Counted from the stretch's first letter, positions 1 to 5,127 are shown. The stretch is DNA of 6,199 nucleotides from Halovenus sp. (GCA_003551945.1 PUNZ01000100.1:1-6199), one strand, 5' to 3'. Numbers and translations: made by a program. The notes: generated from the sequence alone by a model not told the origin.

Positions 1-9
1 CGTAGTCGT

Positions 10-195
10 TCACTCCGAATGCTCGTTCTTTTCGACTTCGGTGACGATCACGTCCCAGTCAGGATGTTCGACCCCATTCCGACATTCGAATCCGCCTTCC
101 ACATCGATTCCACTCTCGTAGGCCCTGCGAAGGAGGGCTTTCAGCTCCGCGTTTAATTCTTCCTTCGACGCGAGCGAGGTCTCCTCAGACGTCAT
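10..195 (-). CDS. Small conserved haloarchaeal protein, 61 aa, function unknown
   Basis: This is an acidic 61-residue protein with no signal peptide or membrane segment. Residues 10-30 look like an amphipathic helix (ELNAELKALLRRAYESGIDV). A compact segment follows (VEGGFECRNGVEHPDWDVIVTEV) with a single Cys. The pattern resembles small haloarchaeal proteins often found beside HalOD1 proteins, but I cannot name a family. Its ATG overlaps the TGA of the upstream HalOD1 gene by 4 nt (ATGA). A good Shine-Dalgarno sequence, GGAGG, lies at 204-208 inside the end of that gene, 8 nt before the ATG. This supports both the start and translational coupling in one operon. A role tied to the HalOD1 protein is inferred from the overlap alone. 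Confidence 0.75.
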   Translation of the reverse strand: MTSEETSLASKEELNAELKALLRRAYESGIDVEGGFECRNGVEHPDWDVIVTEVEKNEHSE

Positions 196-542
196 CTTCC
201 CGTCCTCCCTTCGTGTTTCTCCACTGTGAGTTCGTTTTCTGGTGTGATAGTGATCACGCCGTAGCTGTGTACGGTTATTGCGTGCCCCTCGTGCGTGAAT
301 GCAACGTGGGTATCCCCGTTTGTCCCGTTGCGAACGCGGACTAGCGCATCTAATTCGTCGGCGTCAACAGTGGGATGGAGCGGGTCGAGTTCTACAGGAT
401 CAGTATCCATTATGTCCGCCAGCGTTGCGACAACAGCCATGCTCGCTGGTGTTTTCTCCTGATCAAACTGCGTGCGAACAGTTCCAGATTCCTGAGAGTA
501 CTCGACCGCTTCGACTCCAATCCCAGATATCGTTGTACCCAT
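192..542 (-). CDS. HalOD1 output domain protein
   Basis: This 116-residue soluble acidic protein carries the haloarchaeal HalOD1 signature. Residues 22-60 read VRTQFDQEKTPASMAVVATLADIMDTDPVELDPLHPTVD, and the end of the domain is HAITVHSYGVITI at 87-99. HalOD1 is regarded as a signal-output domain that may stand alone or sit at the end of receiver or sensor proteins; its biochemical activity is not established. The frame extends upstream to a TTG at 573-575, but ATG at 540-542 fits the domain better, since only about 20 residues precede the conserved region. It is followed by a short leader downstream of an AT-rich promoter-like stretch. The gene follows the minus-strand Bat-type regulator by 84 nt and overlaps the next gene by 4 nt. 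There are no metal or catalytic motifs. Family confidence is high; function is unknown. Confidence 0.85.
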   Translation of the reverse strand: MGTTISGIGVEAVEYSQESGTVRTQFDQEKTPASMAVVATLADIMDTDPVELDPLHPTVDADELDALVRVRNGTNGDTHVAFTHEGHAITVHSYGVITITPENELTVEKHEGRTGR

Positions 543-573
543 CTGACCTGACTCTAGCCGTGTGAGTCGGTTC

Positions 574-583
574 AATAAGTATA
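574..583 (-). promoter_or_regulatory. TATA-like element upstream of the HalOD1 gene
   Basis: On the minus strand this reads roughly AGTATACTTA, within a longer AT-rich run (about 574-606). It lies about 30-40 nt before the ATG at 542, which would give a leader of roughly 10 nt. It implies that the HalOD1 gene and the small gene after it can be transcribed independently of the Bat-type gene that ends at 627. Confidence 0.4.
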
Positions 584-626
584 CTGATTATACAGAGGGT
601 TTAATACAAAGAACCAATCCGAACGG

Positions 627-1271
627 TCACACCGAACTACTGAGTGTCGCTCCAATGAGGCGTCGATGCCCGCGTCGAAGGCGTGACGAGAGCGATTGCT
701 GGGTGATCCCGAGCTCGTCGGCAATGTCTTCGAGCGACGCCTCGCGTGGGGAGTCGAAGTAGCCCCGTTCATAGGCTAGTACCAGCGCCTCGCGTTGGGT
801 CTCGGTCAACTCATAGCCCTCTCCCTGGATCGGAAGCATTGCGTGGACGGCGGTGATCGCTATCACAATATCGTTCTCCTGACAGTACTCTCGAAACTCA
901 GCGAGCGTCTCCTGACTCTCACCGCGTACCTCGAACCGCCATTCCTCTTTGGTTCCAATCCCGGAAAGGACGACGACGTTGGCCTTGGCAAGCGCGCTCA
1001 GGATGCCGAAGTACTCTGATTCCCACTCGGCACGCATGAGATACTCGTCTTCGATGCTATCGACAGCTCGAATGTTGCTCACGCCGGAATGTGCCTCGAA
1101 CTCGGCTTCGATGTCCTCGGTTTCCACGCCACGCACCCAGAAGTACGGGATAATCAGCGTCTCGTGTGGAATCAATCGCTCCAGTTCAACGGTCACACCC
1201 GGCAGGTTCTCGAACACACTTCCTAGCGGAAACTCTGCTACCGGACTCGTAAATTCCATCACAGTCGCCAT
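627..1271 (-). CDS. Bat-type HTH transcriptional regulator (HTH_10)
   Basis: This 214-residue cytoplasmic protein has the bacterioopsin-activator (Bat) layout. Residues 1-145 form an N-terminal sensory/associated domain (MATVMEFTSPVAEFPLGSVF, then FWVRG near 45 and EEWRFEVRG near 110-117). A C-terminal HTH_10 domain spans about 155-207 (LTETQREALVLAYERGYFDSPREASLEDIADELGITQQSLSSRLRRG), keeping the typical SSRLRRG recognition end. No ligand-binding PAS or GAF signature is evident, so the signal is unknown. The frame stays open upstream to 1493, but homologous proteins start near MATVMEF, so ATG 1269-1271 is chosen. It is divergent from a paralogue at 1463 and upstream of the HalOD1 gene. A dyad at 1281-1297 and the shared motif at 1309-1323 sit just upstream and may be control sites. 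Binding targets are inferred only. Confidence 0.88.
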   Translation of the reverse strand: MATVMEFTSPVAEFPLGSVFENLPGVTVELERLIPHETLIIPYFWVRGVETEDIEAEFEAHSGVSNIRAVDSIEDEYLMRAEWESEYFGILSALAKANVVVLSGIGTKEEWRFEVRGESQETLAEFREYCQENDIVIAITAVHAMLPIQGEGYELTETQREALVLAYERGYFDSPREASLEDIADELGITQQSLSSRLRRGHRRLIGATLSSSV

Positions 1272-1280
1272 GCAAAAGCC

Positions 1281-1297
1281 TTCGTCTGGCAGACGAA
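1281..1297. promoter_or_regulatory. 17-bp dyad in the leader of the minus-strand Bat-type gene
   Basis: TTCGTCT-GGC-AGACGAA is a perfect 7-bp inverted repeat with a 3-nt centre, ending 9 nt before the ATG at 1271. It could be an operator for a dimeric regulator or a small leader hairpin near the translation start. The sequence alone does not decide which. Confidence 0.4.
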
Positions 1298-1308
1298 TAA
1301 CCGGCATG

Positions 1309-1323
1309 GGTGGTGTATCATGG
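1309..1323 (-). promoter_or_regulatory. Shared 15-nt motif, copy A
   Basis: On the minus strand this reads CCATGATACACCACC, 37 nt before the ATG of the minus-strand Bat-type gene. It matches copies at 1403-1417 and 2135-2149, which lie at similar distances from their genes and in the same orientation. It differs at two positions from the three-copy consensus CCATGATACACCATG. It is a candidate operator or promoter element. Confidence 0.5.
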
Positions 1324-1402
1324 CTTCGAGACGAGTCAACGCTCCGTTGCTGGCCGAGATGGTGTGTGCTGCGAGCGGGGTGTACCTCTGGCACCAAGAT
1401 TA

Positions 1403-1417
1403 CCATGGTGCACCATG
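1403..1417 (+). promoter_or_regulatory. Shared 15-nt motif, copy B (perfect 14-bp palindrome)
   Basis: The sequence is CCATGGTGCACCATG. Positions 1404-1417 (CATGGTGCACCATG) are a perfect palindrome, as expected for a homodimer site. It lies 45 nt before the ATG of the plus-strand Bat-type gene. The copies at 1309-1323 and 2135-2149 read as imperfect versions of the same palindrome. Confidence 0.5.
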
Positions 1418-1462
1418 TCATCTCCTTTTGTGCAACCGGACAGTCTAGACTTACAAGCGAGT

Positions 1463-2128
1463 ATGAGTGTGATAACGGAGGTTCGCATCCCATCCGATGA
1501 TTTTGAACTCGGGCAAATCCTCAGTCTAGAGCAAGCTTCGGCCATCGAACTGGAAACGCTCGTTCCGAGTGGGGACGTGACTGTGCCGCTCTTCTGGGTC
1601 TACGAACCGGTCGAAAACGGCTTTCTCGATACAGTCGAGCGCTATCCAACGGTTAATAGCATCACGGAGGTGGACGTGTTCGACGACAGGACGCTCGTCA
1701 GGCTCGACTGGGATGCGAGCCAGGACCACCTTTTTCAGTGCATCTTGGAACACGACGGGCAGATACTGGGTGCGACTGGATCGTCGGAAGGGTGGAATTT
1801 CGAGATACGGTTTTCCAACCGCGAGGCATTGAGTCAGTGCCAGGAGTGCTGTGAGGCCGCACACATCTCTCTGGATCTAACCCGCATATATAATCCGACG
1901 GGCCCTGAGGCCGGTCCGTGGTACGGCATGAGTGAGCCCCAGCGGGAAGCGTTGGCGCTTGCCATTCGAAGAGGATACTACGACATTCCGCGAGGCTGTA
2001 CGACCGCGGAGTTAGCTGACGAACTCGGAATTTCCGATCAGGCAGTGACGGAGCGACTGCGTCGTGCCATTGGGACGTTCGGGAGGTACGCACTTCTCAC
2101 GCCCGAGTCAGCAGCGGAAATGGACTGA
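1463..2128 (+). CDS. Bat-type HTH transcriptional regulator, divergent paralogue
   Basis: This 221-residue protein is colinear with its divergent neighbour. The N-terminal domain is at 1-150 (MSVITEVRIPSDDFELGQIL, LFWVYEP near 43-49, EGWNFEIRFSNREAL near 109-122). The HTH_10 domain is at about 156-211 (MSEPQREALALAIRRGYYDIPRGCTTAELADELGISDQAVTERLRR). The end of the recognition region departs from the usual form: RLRRAIGTFGRYALL replaces the RLRRGxxxLI seen in the neighbour, so its DNA specificity may differ. The frame opens at 1310, but ATG 1463 matches the family N-terminus. The region 131-150 has no counterpart motif I recognise. It is followed after 58 nt by a winged-helix gene on the same strand. 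Its ligand and targets are unknown. Confidence 0.85.
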   Translation: MSVITEVRIPSDDFELGQILSLEQASAIELETLVPSGDVTVPLFWVYEPVENGFLDTVERYPTVNSITEVDVFDDRTLVRLDWDASQDHLFQCILEHDGQILGATGSSEGWNFEIRFSNREALSQCQECCEAAHISLDLTRIYNPTGPEAGPWYGMSEPQREALALAIRRGYYDIPRGCTTAELADELGISDQAVTERLRRAIGTFGRYALLTPESAAEMD

Positions 2129-2134
2129 CCCTTT

Positions 2135-2149
2135 CCATTATACACCATG
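2135..2149 (+). promoter_or_regulatory. Shared 15-nt motif, copy C
   Basis: The sequence is CCATTATACACCATG, 37 nt before the ATG of the winged-helix gene at 2187. It differs from the three-copy consensus at one position. It contains TTATA, so it may overlap or act as the core promoter as well as, or instead of, an operator. Confidence 0.5.
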
Positions 2150-2186
2150 GGACAGAGCCAGGCAGATGGGCCTACGCTAGGTGAGT

Positions 2187-2594
2187 ATGGATGAGAGTCA
2201 AGAGCCGGGGTCACGTACTATACAGTCAATTAATGAGGTTGCCGATTTTTCGGGGCGTGAGAGACCGCTCTCCCCCGATACGATTCTGTCGGCAGTAGCG
2301 AACGAACACCGACGCGCCACCCTTAACGCGTTGGACAACGCTTCTGAGAAGACACTGGCATACGATGCGCTCGTAGACCGCGTTGCAAACCGGGTTCGGA
2401 ACGAAGATGCGAACCTGGAGTCAGACGAACACCAACAACGCGTCCGAATCGCACTTCACCATACTCATCTTCCAAAACTGGAGGAGGCTCGGATAATCGA
2501 CTACGAGGCTGAAACGGGGCACGTCCGGTTTATTGGCGGTGAACTGGAACAAGATCTCCTGACGTTGGTCGAGCCGTACGAAGCTGGCGATTGA
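2187..2594 (+). CDS. DUF7344-like winged-helix protein, probable transcriptional regulator
   Basis: This is a 135-residue acidic soluble protein. After a disordered lead (1-27), residues 28-128 have the layout of the small haloarchaeal winged-helix family (DUF7344 type). It begins LSPDTILSAVANEHRRATLNAL (28-49), with the usual N-x-x-R-R tract. A helical segment with the putative recognition helix follows (AYDALVDRVANRV, 58-70). Then comes HQQRVRIALHHTHLPKLEEARIIDYEAETGHVRF (82-115), the helix and wing typical of these proteins. ATG 2187 is preferred over the in-frame GTG at 2181, because AGGTGA at 2179-2184 could act as a ribosome site, although its 2-nt spacing is short. A copy of the shared 15-nt motif lies 37 nt upstream. 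Family assignment is from pattern memory; the target is unknown. Confidence 0.75.
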   Translation: MDESQEPGSRTIQSINEVADFSGRERPLSPDTILSAVANEHRRATLNALDNASEKTLAYDALVDRVANRVRNEDANLESDEHQQRVRIALHHTHLPKLEEARIIDYEAETGHVRFIGGELEQDLLTLVEPYEAGD

Positions 2595-2884
2595 AAGAAT
2601 ATCGGATCGACTTCTCCTTCGTTCGACCTAAATCAGCCGTATTGTGTGAATATGTATTGTTCATCGTCTTCATTCTCTGTACTGACCGATTTGACTGACC
2701 CGAATTGAAAGTTGGTCTAATACTGTATTTACGCGCTCTATTCAGCACGGGTTAGAATACACATTCAGAACCAGACATAGTTTCCCATTCTCAAATACCC
2801 GATTTCAGCCGCCTCACGCCTGAAAGGTGGATTCGTTCGACAGTCGAAGGGGAGCCTGCAGCGCCCATTACATTTTATAACGAC
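2595..2884. other. AT-rich intergenic stretch with no supported gene
   Basis: Short open frames here have compositions unlike the neighbouring acidic proteins and lack recognisable motifs. The only structure I see is a small dyad, TTCGACAGTCGAA (2837-2849). Nothing here supports a gene or RNA. Confidence 0.5.
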
Positions 2885-3398
2885 CTAAAATCCACAAGTA
2901 GGAGGAATCATTTTCGTCCGTACGTTTCGCAGTCTCTGAAATGCACACCCTGACTTGGTCTGTTCCAAGTCCCCTGAATCGTACCAGTTCGGAGTTACTA
3001 CCTGCTCAAGACCAAAGGACTGCAACGACGAATTGCTGTCAACCAATACTGCACCACCCATGTTTACCGATATCACACAAATGTGCGCCTGATTGAGGCT
3101 CAGCGGGTATTCCTCAATCAGTCAGGTACACTCATCATCACCCTCACCGTCAGACCACTTGGCGAATGCCTTAATTGCTATTTCGCGATGGCCGTTATCC
3201 TGACCTACTACGAATAGCTTCGGTGCAGACCAGTGTCAATTGTTCTGCTTGCTTTGCTTCCCACAATGTGTCACATCGATAAAACTGTAGGTTGTCTAGA
3301 CACAAACATCTGAGACACAGTATTGATGTTGTACGCAGGAATCAGTGCTGTGCTTTCGGGAAGATATCTTTTGCGTATCTGTGTATCAACATTGACCC
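2885..3398 (-). pseudogene. Possible decayed gene, family unknown
   Basis: Reading the minus strand, coding-like pieces follow one another but switch frames. First is RKRYLPESTALIPAYNINTV (about 3310-3380). Next, in a second frame, is CDTLWEAKQAEQLTLVC (about 3220-3275). Then, in a third, comes KLFVVGQDNGHREIAIKAFA onward to an acidic end, closed by TGA at 3122-3124. After that TGA the same frame stays open to TAG 2885-2887 (EYPLSLNQAHICVISVNMGG, then LEQVVTPNWYDSGDLEQTK). A gene with two frameshifts and one nonsense codon would explain this. Alternatively the last gene ended at 3122 and the rest is chance. Plus-strand frames across 2899-3089 also look partly open, so the call is weak. I recognise no family. 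Confidence 0.25.
3089..3121. repeat. 10-bp stem-loop
   Basis: CTGATTGAGG (3089-3098) and CCTCAATCAG (3112-3121) are perfect inverted repeats around a 13-nt loop. On the minus strand the hairpin directly follows the TGA at 3122-3124 that closes the coding-like stretch ending in an acidic tail. It could be a relic transcription terminator, though no T-tract follows. Confidence 0.45.
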
Positions 3399-3427
3399 TT
3401 TAGTTTTATCAGCGGACAAGGCGAATA

Positions 3428-3448
3428 CCCCGAGGCTTGACCTCGGGG
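3428..3448. repeat. Left-end hairpin of the tnpB element
   Basis: CCCCGAGG-CTTGA-CCTCGGGG is a perfect 8-bp stem with a 5-nt loop, 62 nt before tnpB. The same CCCCGAGG/CCTCGGGG arms recur at the right end (4799-4809 and 4865-4875). Sub-terminal hairpins recognised by the TnpA transposase are characteristic of IS200/IS605 ends. Confidence 0.75.
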
Positions 3449-3510
3449 ATGAAGCCGACAACTCGTGACACAAACCACTAAGTCAACATATCCCTAACCA
3501 AGAGACAGCG

Positions 3511-4866
3511 ATGGAACACAGTCACCGCTACCATACTTACCCGACACAAGAGGTAGCGGAGCGACTGGAACACCATCTCAACGTTCATCGCCAACTCTAC
3601 AACCACATCCGCTGGGACTACGAAAACAGTCCTGAAGACAACAAGCCCAGTGAGTACGACCAAAACAACAAACTCCCAGAGTGGAAACGCAAGTGGCCTG
3701 TGTTTAGTGAACTGCACTCGAAGGCCGCGCAAGCCACTGTCGCTCGCTTCCATCGCAACCTCTCGAACCTTCGCAAGAAGAAAGAGAAAGGGTACAACGT
3801 TGGTCGGCTCAAACGACAATCATCCACCGAGTACCGAAGCGTGACGTACAACCAGTCCGGTTTCGACCTCGATGAAAAGAGGGGCCGTGACAGGTTCGCT
3901 TACGTTCGCTTCAGCAAAATCGGCTGGGTCAAAATCCGTTACCATCGCCCGATTCCTGACTGCGCTTCAGTCAAGGAAGTCACGTTCAAGAAAGAACGGA
4001 CTGGCGAGTGGTTCGTCTCCTTCGGCCTCGAAACCGACGACGCCAATCTGCCCGAGAAACCCGACGTGAACTCGCTTGACGCAAGTGACAGCGTTGGGAT
4101 TGACCTTGGCATCCAGAACTACATCCACACCAGCGACGGGAAGACAGTGGATTGGCTCGACCTCGAAGACGAGTACGAGCGTCTTCGCCGTGAACAACGT
4201 AAGTTGTCGCGGAAGGAAGAAGGGTCGAATAACTACGAGAAGCAACGCCGGGAAGTGGCGAAGGTGAAGCGCCACATCAAGCGGAAGGTGCTGGACTACC
4301 AGCACAAGATTACAACGTGGCTCGTCCGCGAGTACGACGCTGTATTCGTTGAGGACTTGAACGTGAAGGGAATGTTGGAACAGTCGCACAATGCTCGGAA
4401 CAAGCAGGATGCGGCGTGGCGACAATTCATCACGCTCATCGAATACAAGGCCGACCTGCACGGCTGTCACGTCAAGCAGGTCGAAGCACGAGGAACCACC
4501 AAAGAGTGTGCATCGTGCGGTGTGGAAACAGCGAAACCCATCTGGGTCAGAGAACACTCCTGCCCCTCGTGTGGGTTCGAGACGGACAGGGATGCGAATG
4601 CGGCGATGAACGTCTTGCAGAGAGGCTTTTCTGAACTAGGGCTGGGATGGCCCGAATCGACGTCCTCAGAATCGCAAGGCGATTCTGATGGGCTGCGAAA
4701 ATCGCCTTGCGATTTTCGAACGCCCGTGGAGACTGTGACCGCTACGGACACCGCTGACTTTCAGCGTGTGTCTGCAAGTCGCGTCGTAGAAACGGGAAGC
4801 CTCGGGGTCGTACGGAAGACGAAGTCTTCCGTGATGACGAGACGCTCTGCGTCTCGAACCACTTGA
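3511..4866 (+). CDS. tnpB: TnpB, RNA-guided RuvC-type nuclease of an IS200/IS605 element
   Basis: This 451-residue protein has the TnpB order. Residues 1-180 are the N-terminal wedge/REC region (OrfB N-terminal helices such as LEHHLNVHRQLYNHIRWDYE). RuvC-I is SVGIDLGIQNYIH with D198, and RuvC-II is VFVEDLNVKGM with E281. A zinc ribbon has C333/C336 and C351/C354 (CASC, CPSC), and RuvC-III is DRDANAAMN with D361. All catalytic and zinc residues are present, so the enzyme could be active. TnpB proteins cut DNA guided by an omega-RNA made from the element's right end, which helps keep the element after excision by TnpA. The tail after about residue 380 is unusual: 385-404 is encoded by two palindromes, and 430-451 reads into the right-end structure. 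The start at 3511 matches the usual short basic N-terminus. Confidence 0.93.
   Translation: MEHSHRYHTYPTQEVAERLEHHLNVHRQLYNHIRWDYENSPEDNKPSEYDQNNKLPEWKRKWPVFSELHSKAAQATVARFHRNLSNLRKKKEKGYNVGRLKRQSSTEYRSVTYNQSGFDLDEKRGRDRFAYVRFSKIGWVKIRYHRPIPDCASVKEVTFKKERTGEWFVSFGLETDDANLPEKPDVNSLDASDSVGIDLGIQNYIHTSDGKTVDWLDLEDEYERLRREQRKLSRKEEGSNNYEKQRREVAKVKRHIKRKVLDYQHKITTWLVREYDAVFVEDLNVKGMLEQSHNARNKQDAAWRQFITLIEYKADLHGCHVKQVEARGTTKECASCGVETAKPIWVREHSCPSCGFETDRDANAAMNVLQRGFSELGLGWPESTSSESQGDSDGLRKSPCDFRTPVETVTATDTADFQRVSASRVVETGSLGVVRKTKSSVMTRRSASRTT
4663..4722. repeat. 60-nt double-palindrome insert within tnpB
   Basis: Two perfect 10-bp hairpins, 4666-4675/4679-4688 (loop AAG) and 4696-4705/4709-4718 (loop CTT). 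Their cores are reverse complements of each other (AATCGCAAGGCGATT at 4670-4684, AATCGCCTTGCGATT at 4700-4714), so they could also pair as one long stem. The 60 nt add exactly 20 codons between WPEST and PVET of TnpB. ACG stands just before it (4660-4662) and at its end (4720-4722), possibly a small duplication. Confidence 0.6.
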
Positions 4867-4875
4867 CCCCGAGGC
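4799..4875. repeat. Right-end structure of the tnpB element
   Basis: GCCTCGGGGTC (4799-4809) and GACCCCGAGGC (4865-4875) are perfect 11-nt inverted repeats. They enclose hairpins ACGGAAGAC/GTCTTCCGT (4812-4832) and CGAGACGC/GCGTCTCG (4838-4856), giving a three-way-junction shape. The outer arms share CCCCGAGG with the left-end hairpin. This is the expected TnpA-recognised right end and the likely scaffold of the guide RNA. Confidence 0.75.
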
Positions 4876-4882
4876 GATTCAC

Positions 4883-5086
4883 GTAGAAGATACTGGCTCT
4901 GGTATTCCTGCTGATAGTCACCAGGAGATTTTCACATCCGGGTACTCAAGGACTGATGAGAGTACTGGCCTTGGCTTGAGTATAGTCGAACAAATCGCTG
5001 AAGCACACGAATGGGACATTACCGTAGCCGATAGTTCTGCAACAGGAGCACGATTTGAGATTACAGGCATTGAAACGACCAAGTAA
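4883..5086 (+). pseudogene. Histidine kinase, C-terminal ATPase-domain remnant
   Basis: These 67 codons end at TAA 5084-5086 and carry the last part of a HATPase_c domain. The G1 box VEDTGSGIP is at residues 1-9, followed by the lid region EIFTSGYSRTDESTGLGLSIVEQIAEAH. That stretch includes the G2 box GLGLSIV at 29-35. The final strands are WDITVADSSATGARFEI. The N box, dimerisation/phosphoacceptor domain and sensor region are missing. The frame meets TGA at 4832 and 4835 upstream, with no ATG or GTG start, so it cannot be a functional gene. The tnpB element abuts the first codon. Joining the left flank, 3396-3428 would add up to 11 codons ending GQGEY in frame, but a TGA (3393-3395) lies just before. 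The remainder of the kinase is not in the window. Confidence 0.85.
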
Positions 5087-5101
5087 TTCAGACTCACCCA
5101 T

Positions 5102-5127
5102 GAGGGTGTCATCTCAAGGACACCCTC
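5102..5127. terminator. Stem-loop, possible terminator
   Basis: GAGGGTGTC (5102-5110) and GACACCCTC (5119-5127) form a perfect 9-bp stem with an 8-nt loop. It lies 15 nt after the kinase remnant's stop and 66 nt beyond the end of the convergent membrane-protein gene. Only a weak T-rich run follows, and archaeal termination relies mainly on U-tracts, so the role is uncertain. Confidence 0.35.

Larger units (their letters stand above)
3429..4882 (+). mobile_element. IS200/IS605-type element carrying tnpB only (IS1341-like)
   Basis: About 1.45 kb. It has a left-end hairpin (3428-3448), a single tnpB gene, and a right end built from an 11-bp outer inverted repeat (4799-4809 with 4865-4875) enclosing two hairpins. 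There are no terminal inverted repeats or target duplications, as expected for this family. No tnpA lies in the window, so movement would need TnpA supplied in trans. The ends are inferred: the left flank finishes GGCGAATAC (to 3428), the element finishes GGCGATTCAC (to 4882), and histidine-kinase coding resumes at 4883. The similar end strings may be the left and right cleavage sites. The boundary at 4882 is better supported than that at 3429. Confidence 0.7.
4640..4882 (+). ncRNA. Candidate omega-RNA / sense-overlapping RNA at the tnpB 3' end
   Basis: In this family the guide RNA comes from the tnpB 3' end through the right end, and sense-overlapping tnpB 3' RNAs have been reported in Halobacterium. 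This segment holds five hairpins with 3-nt loops: 4666-4688 (10 bp), 4696-4718 (10 bp), 4747-4772 (11 bp, one bulge), 4812-4832 (9 bp) and 4838-4856 (8 bp). The last two are closed by the 11-bp pair 4799-4809/4865-4875. In this model the guide would start immediately after 4882, in the kinase remnant. The 5' boundary is a guess. Confidence 0.5.

Noticed and set aside
543..575. TTG start for the HalOD1 protein, adding 11 residues
   Set aside because: TTG is rare as a haloarchaeal start, the added residues would run into the TATA-like stretch, and ATG 540-542 suits the domain boundaries.
1442..1451. AGTCTAGACT palindrome before the plus-strand Bat-type gene, with CAGTCTAGA again at 1522-1530
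   Set aside because: It is short, the second copy is inside the coding region, and there is no matching copy at the other two promoters; probably chance.
1272..1493. N-terminal extension of the minus-strand Bat-type protein up to 1493, and of the plus-strand one back to 1310
   Set aside because: The extra residues have no family resemblance, overlap each other in the divergent spacer and cover the likely promoters. Family-like N-termini begin at 1271 and 1463.
2530..2748. Minus-strand open frame over the end of the winged-helix gene
   Set aside because: It is basic and low in acidic residues, overlaps a supported gene on the other strand, and shows no motif or start signal.
3089..3124. TGA followed by a stem-loop, resembling a selenocysteine signal
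   Set aside because: Archaeal selenocysteine is not known in Halobacteria, archaeal SECIS elements are usually in untranslated regions, and the surrounding frame is broken. A nonsense codon or a stop with a terminator relic is simpler.
4467..4751. Minus-strand open frames across tnpB (also 3478-3851 and 3967-4557)
   Set aside because: They are antisense shadows of the tnpB codon pattern, with compositions unlike the other proteins and no motifs.
4666..4856. CRISPR-like repeat array suggested by repeated palindromes
   Set aside because: The stems differ in sequence and spacing, there are no uniform direct repeats with spacers, and the region lies within tnpB and its right end.
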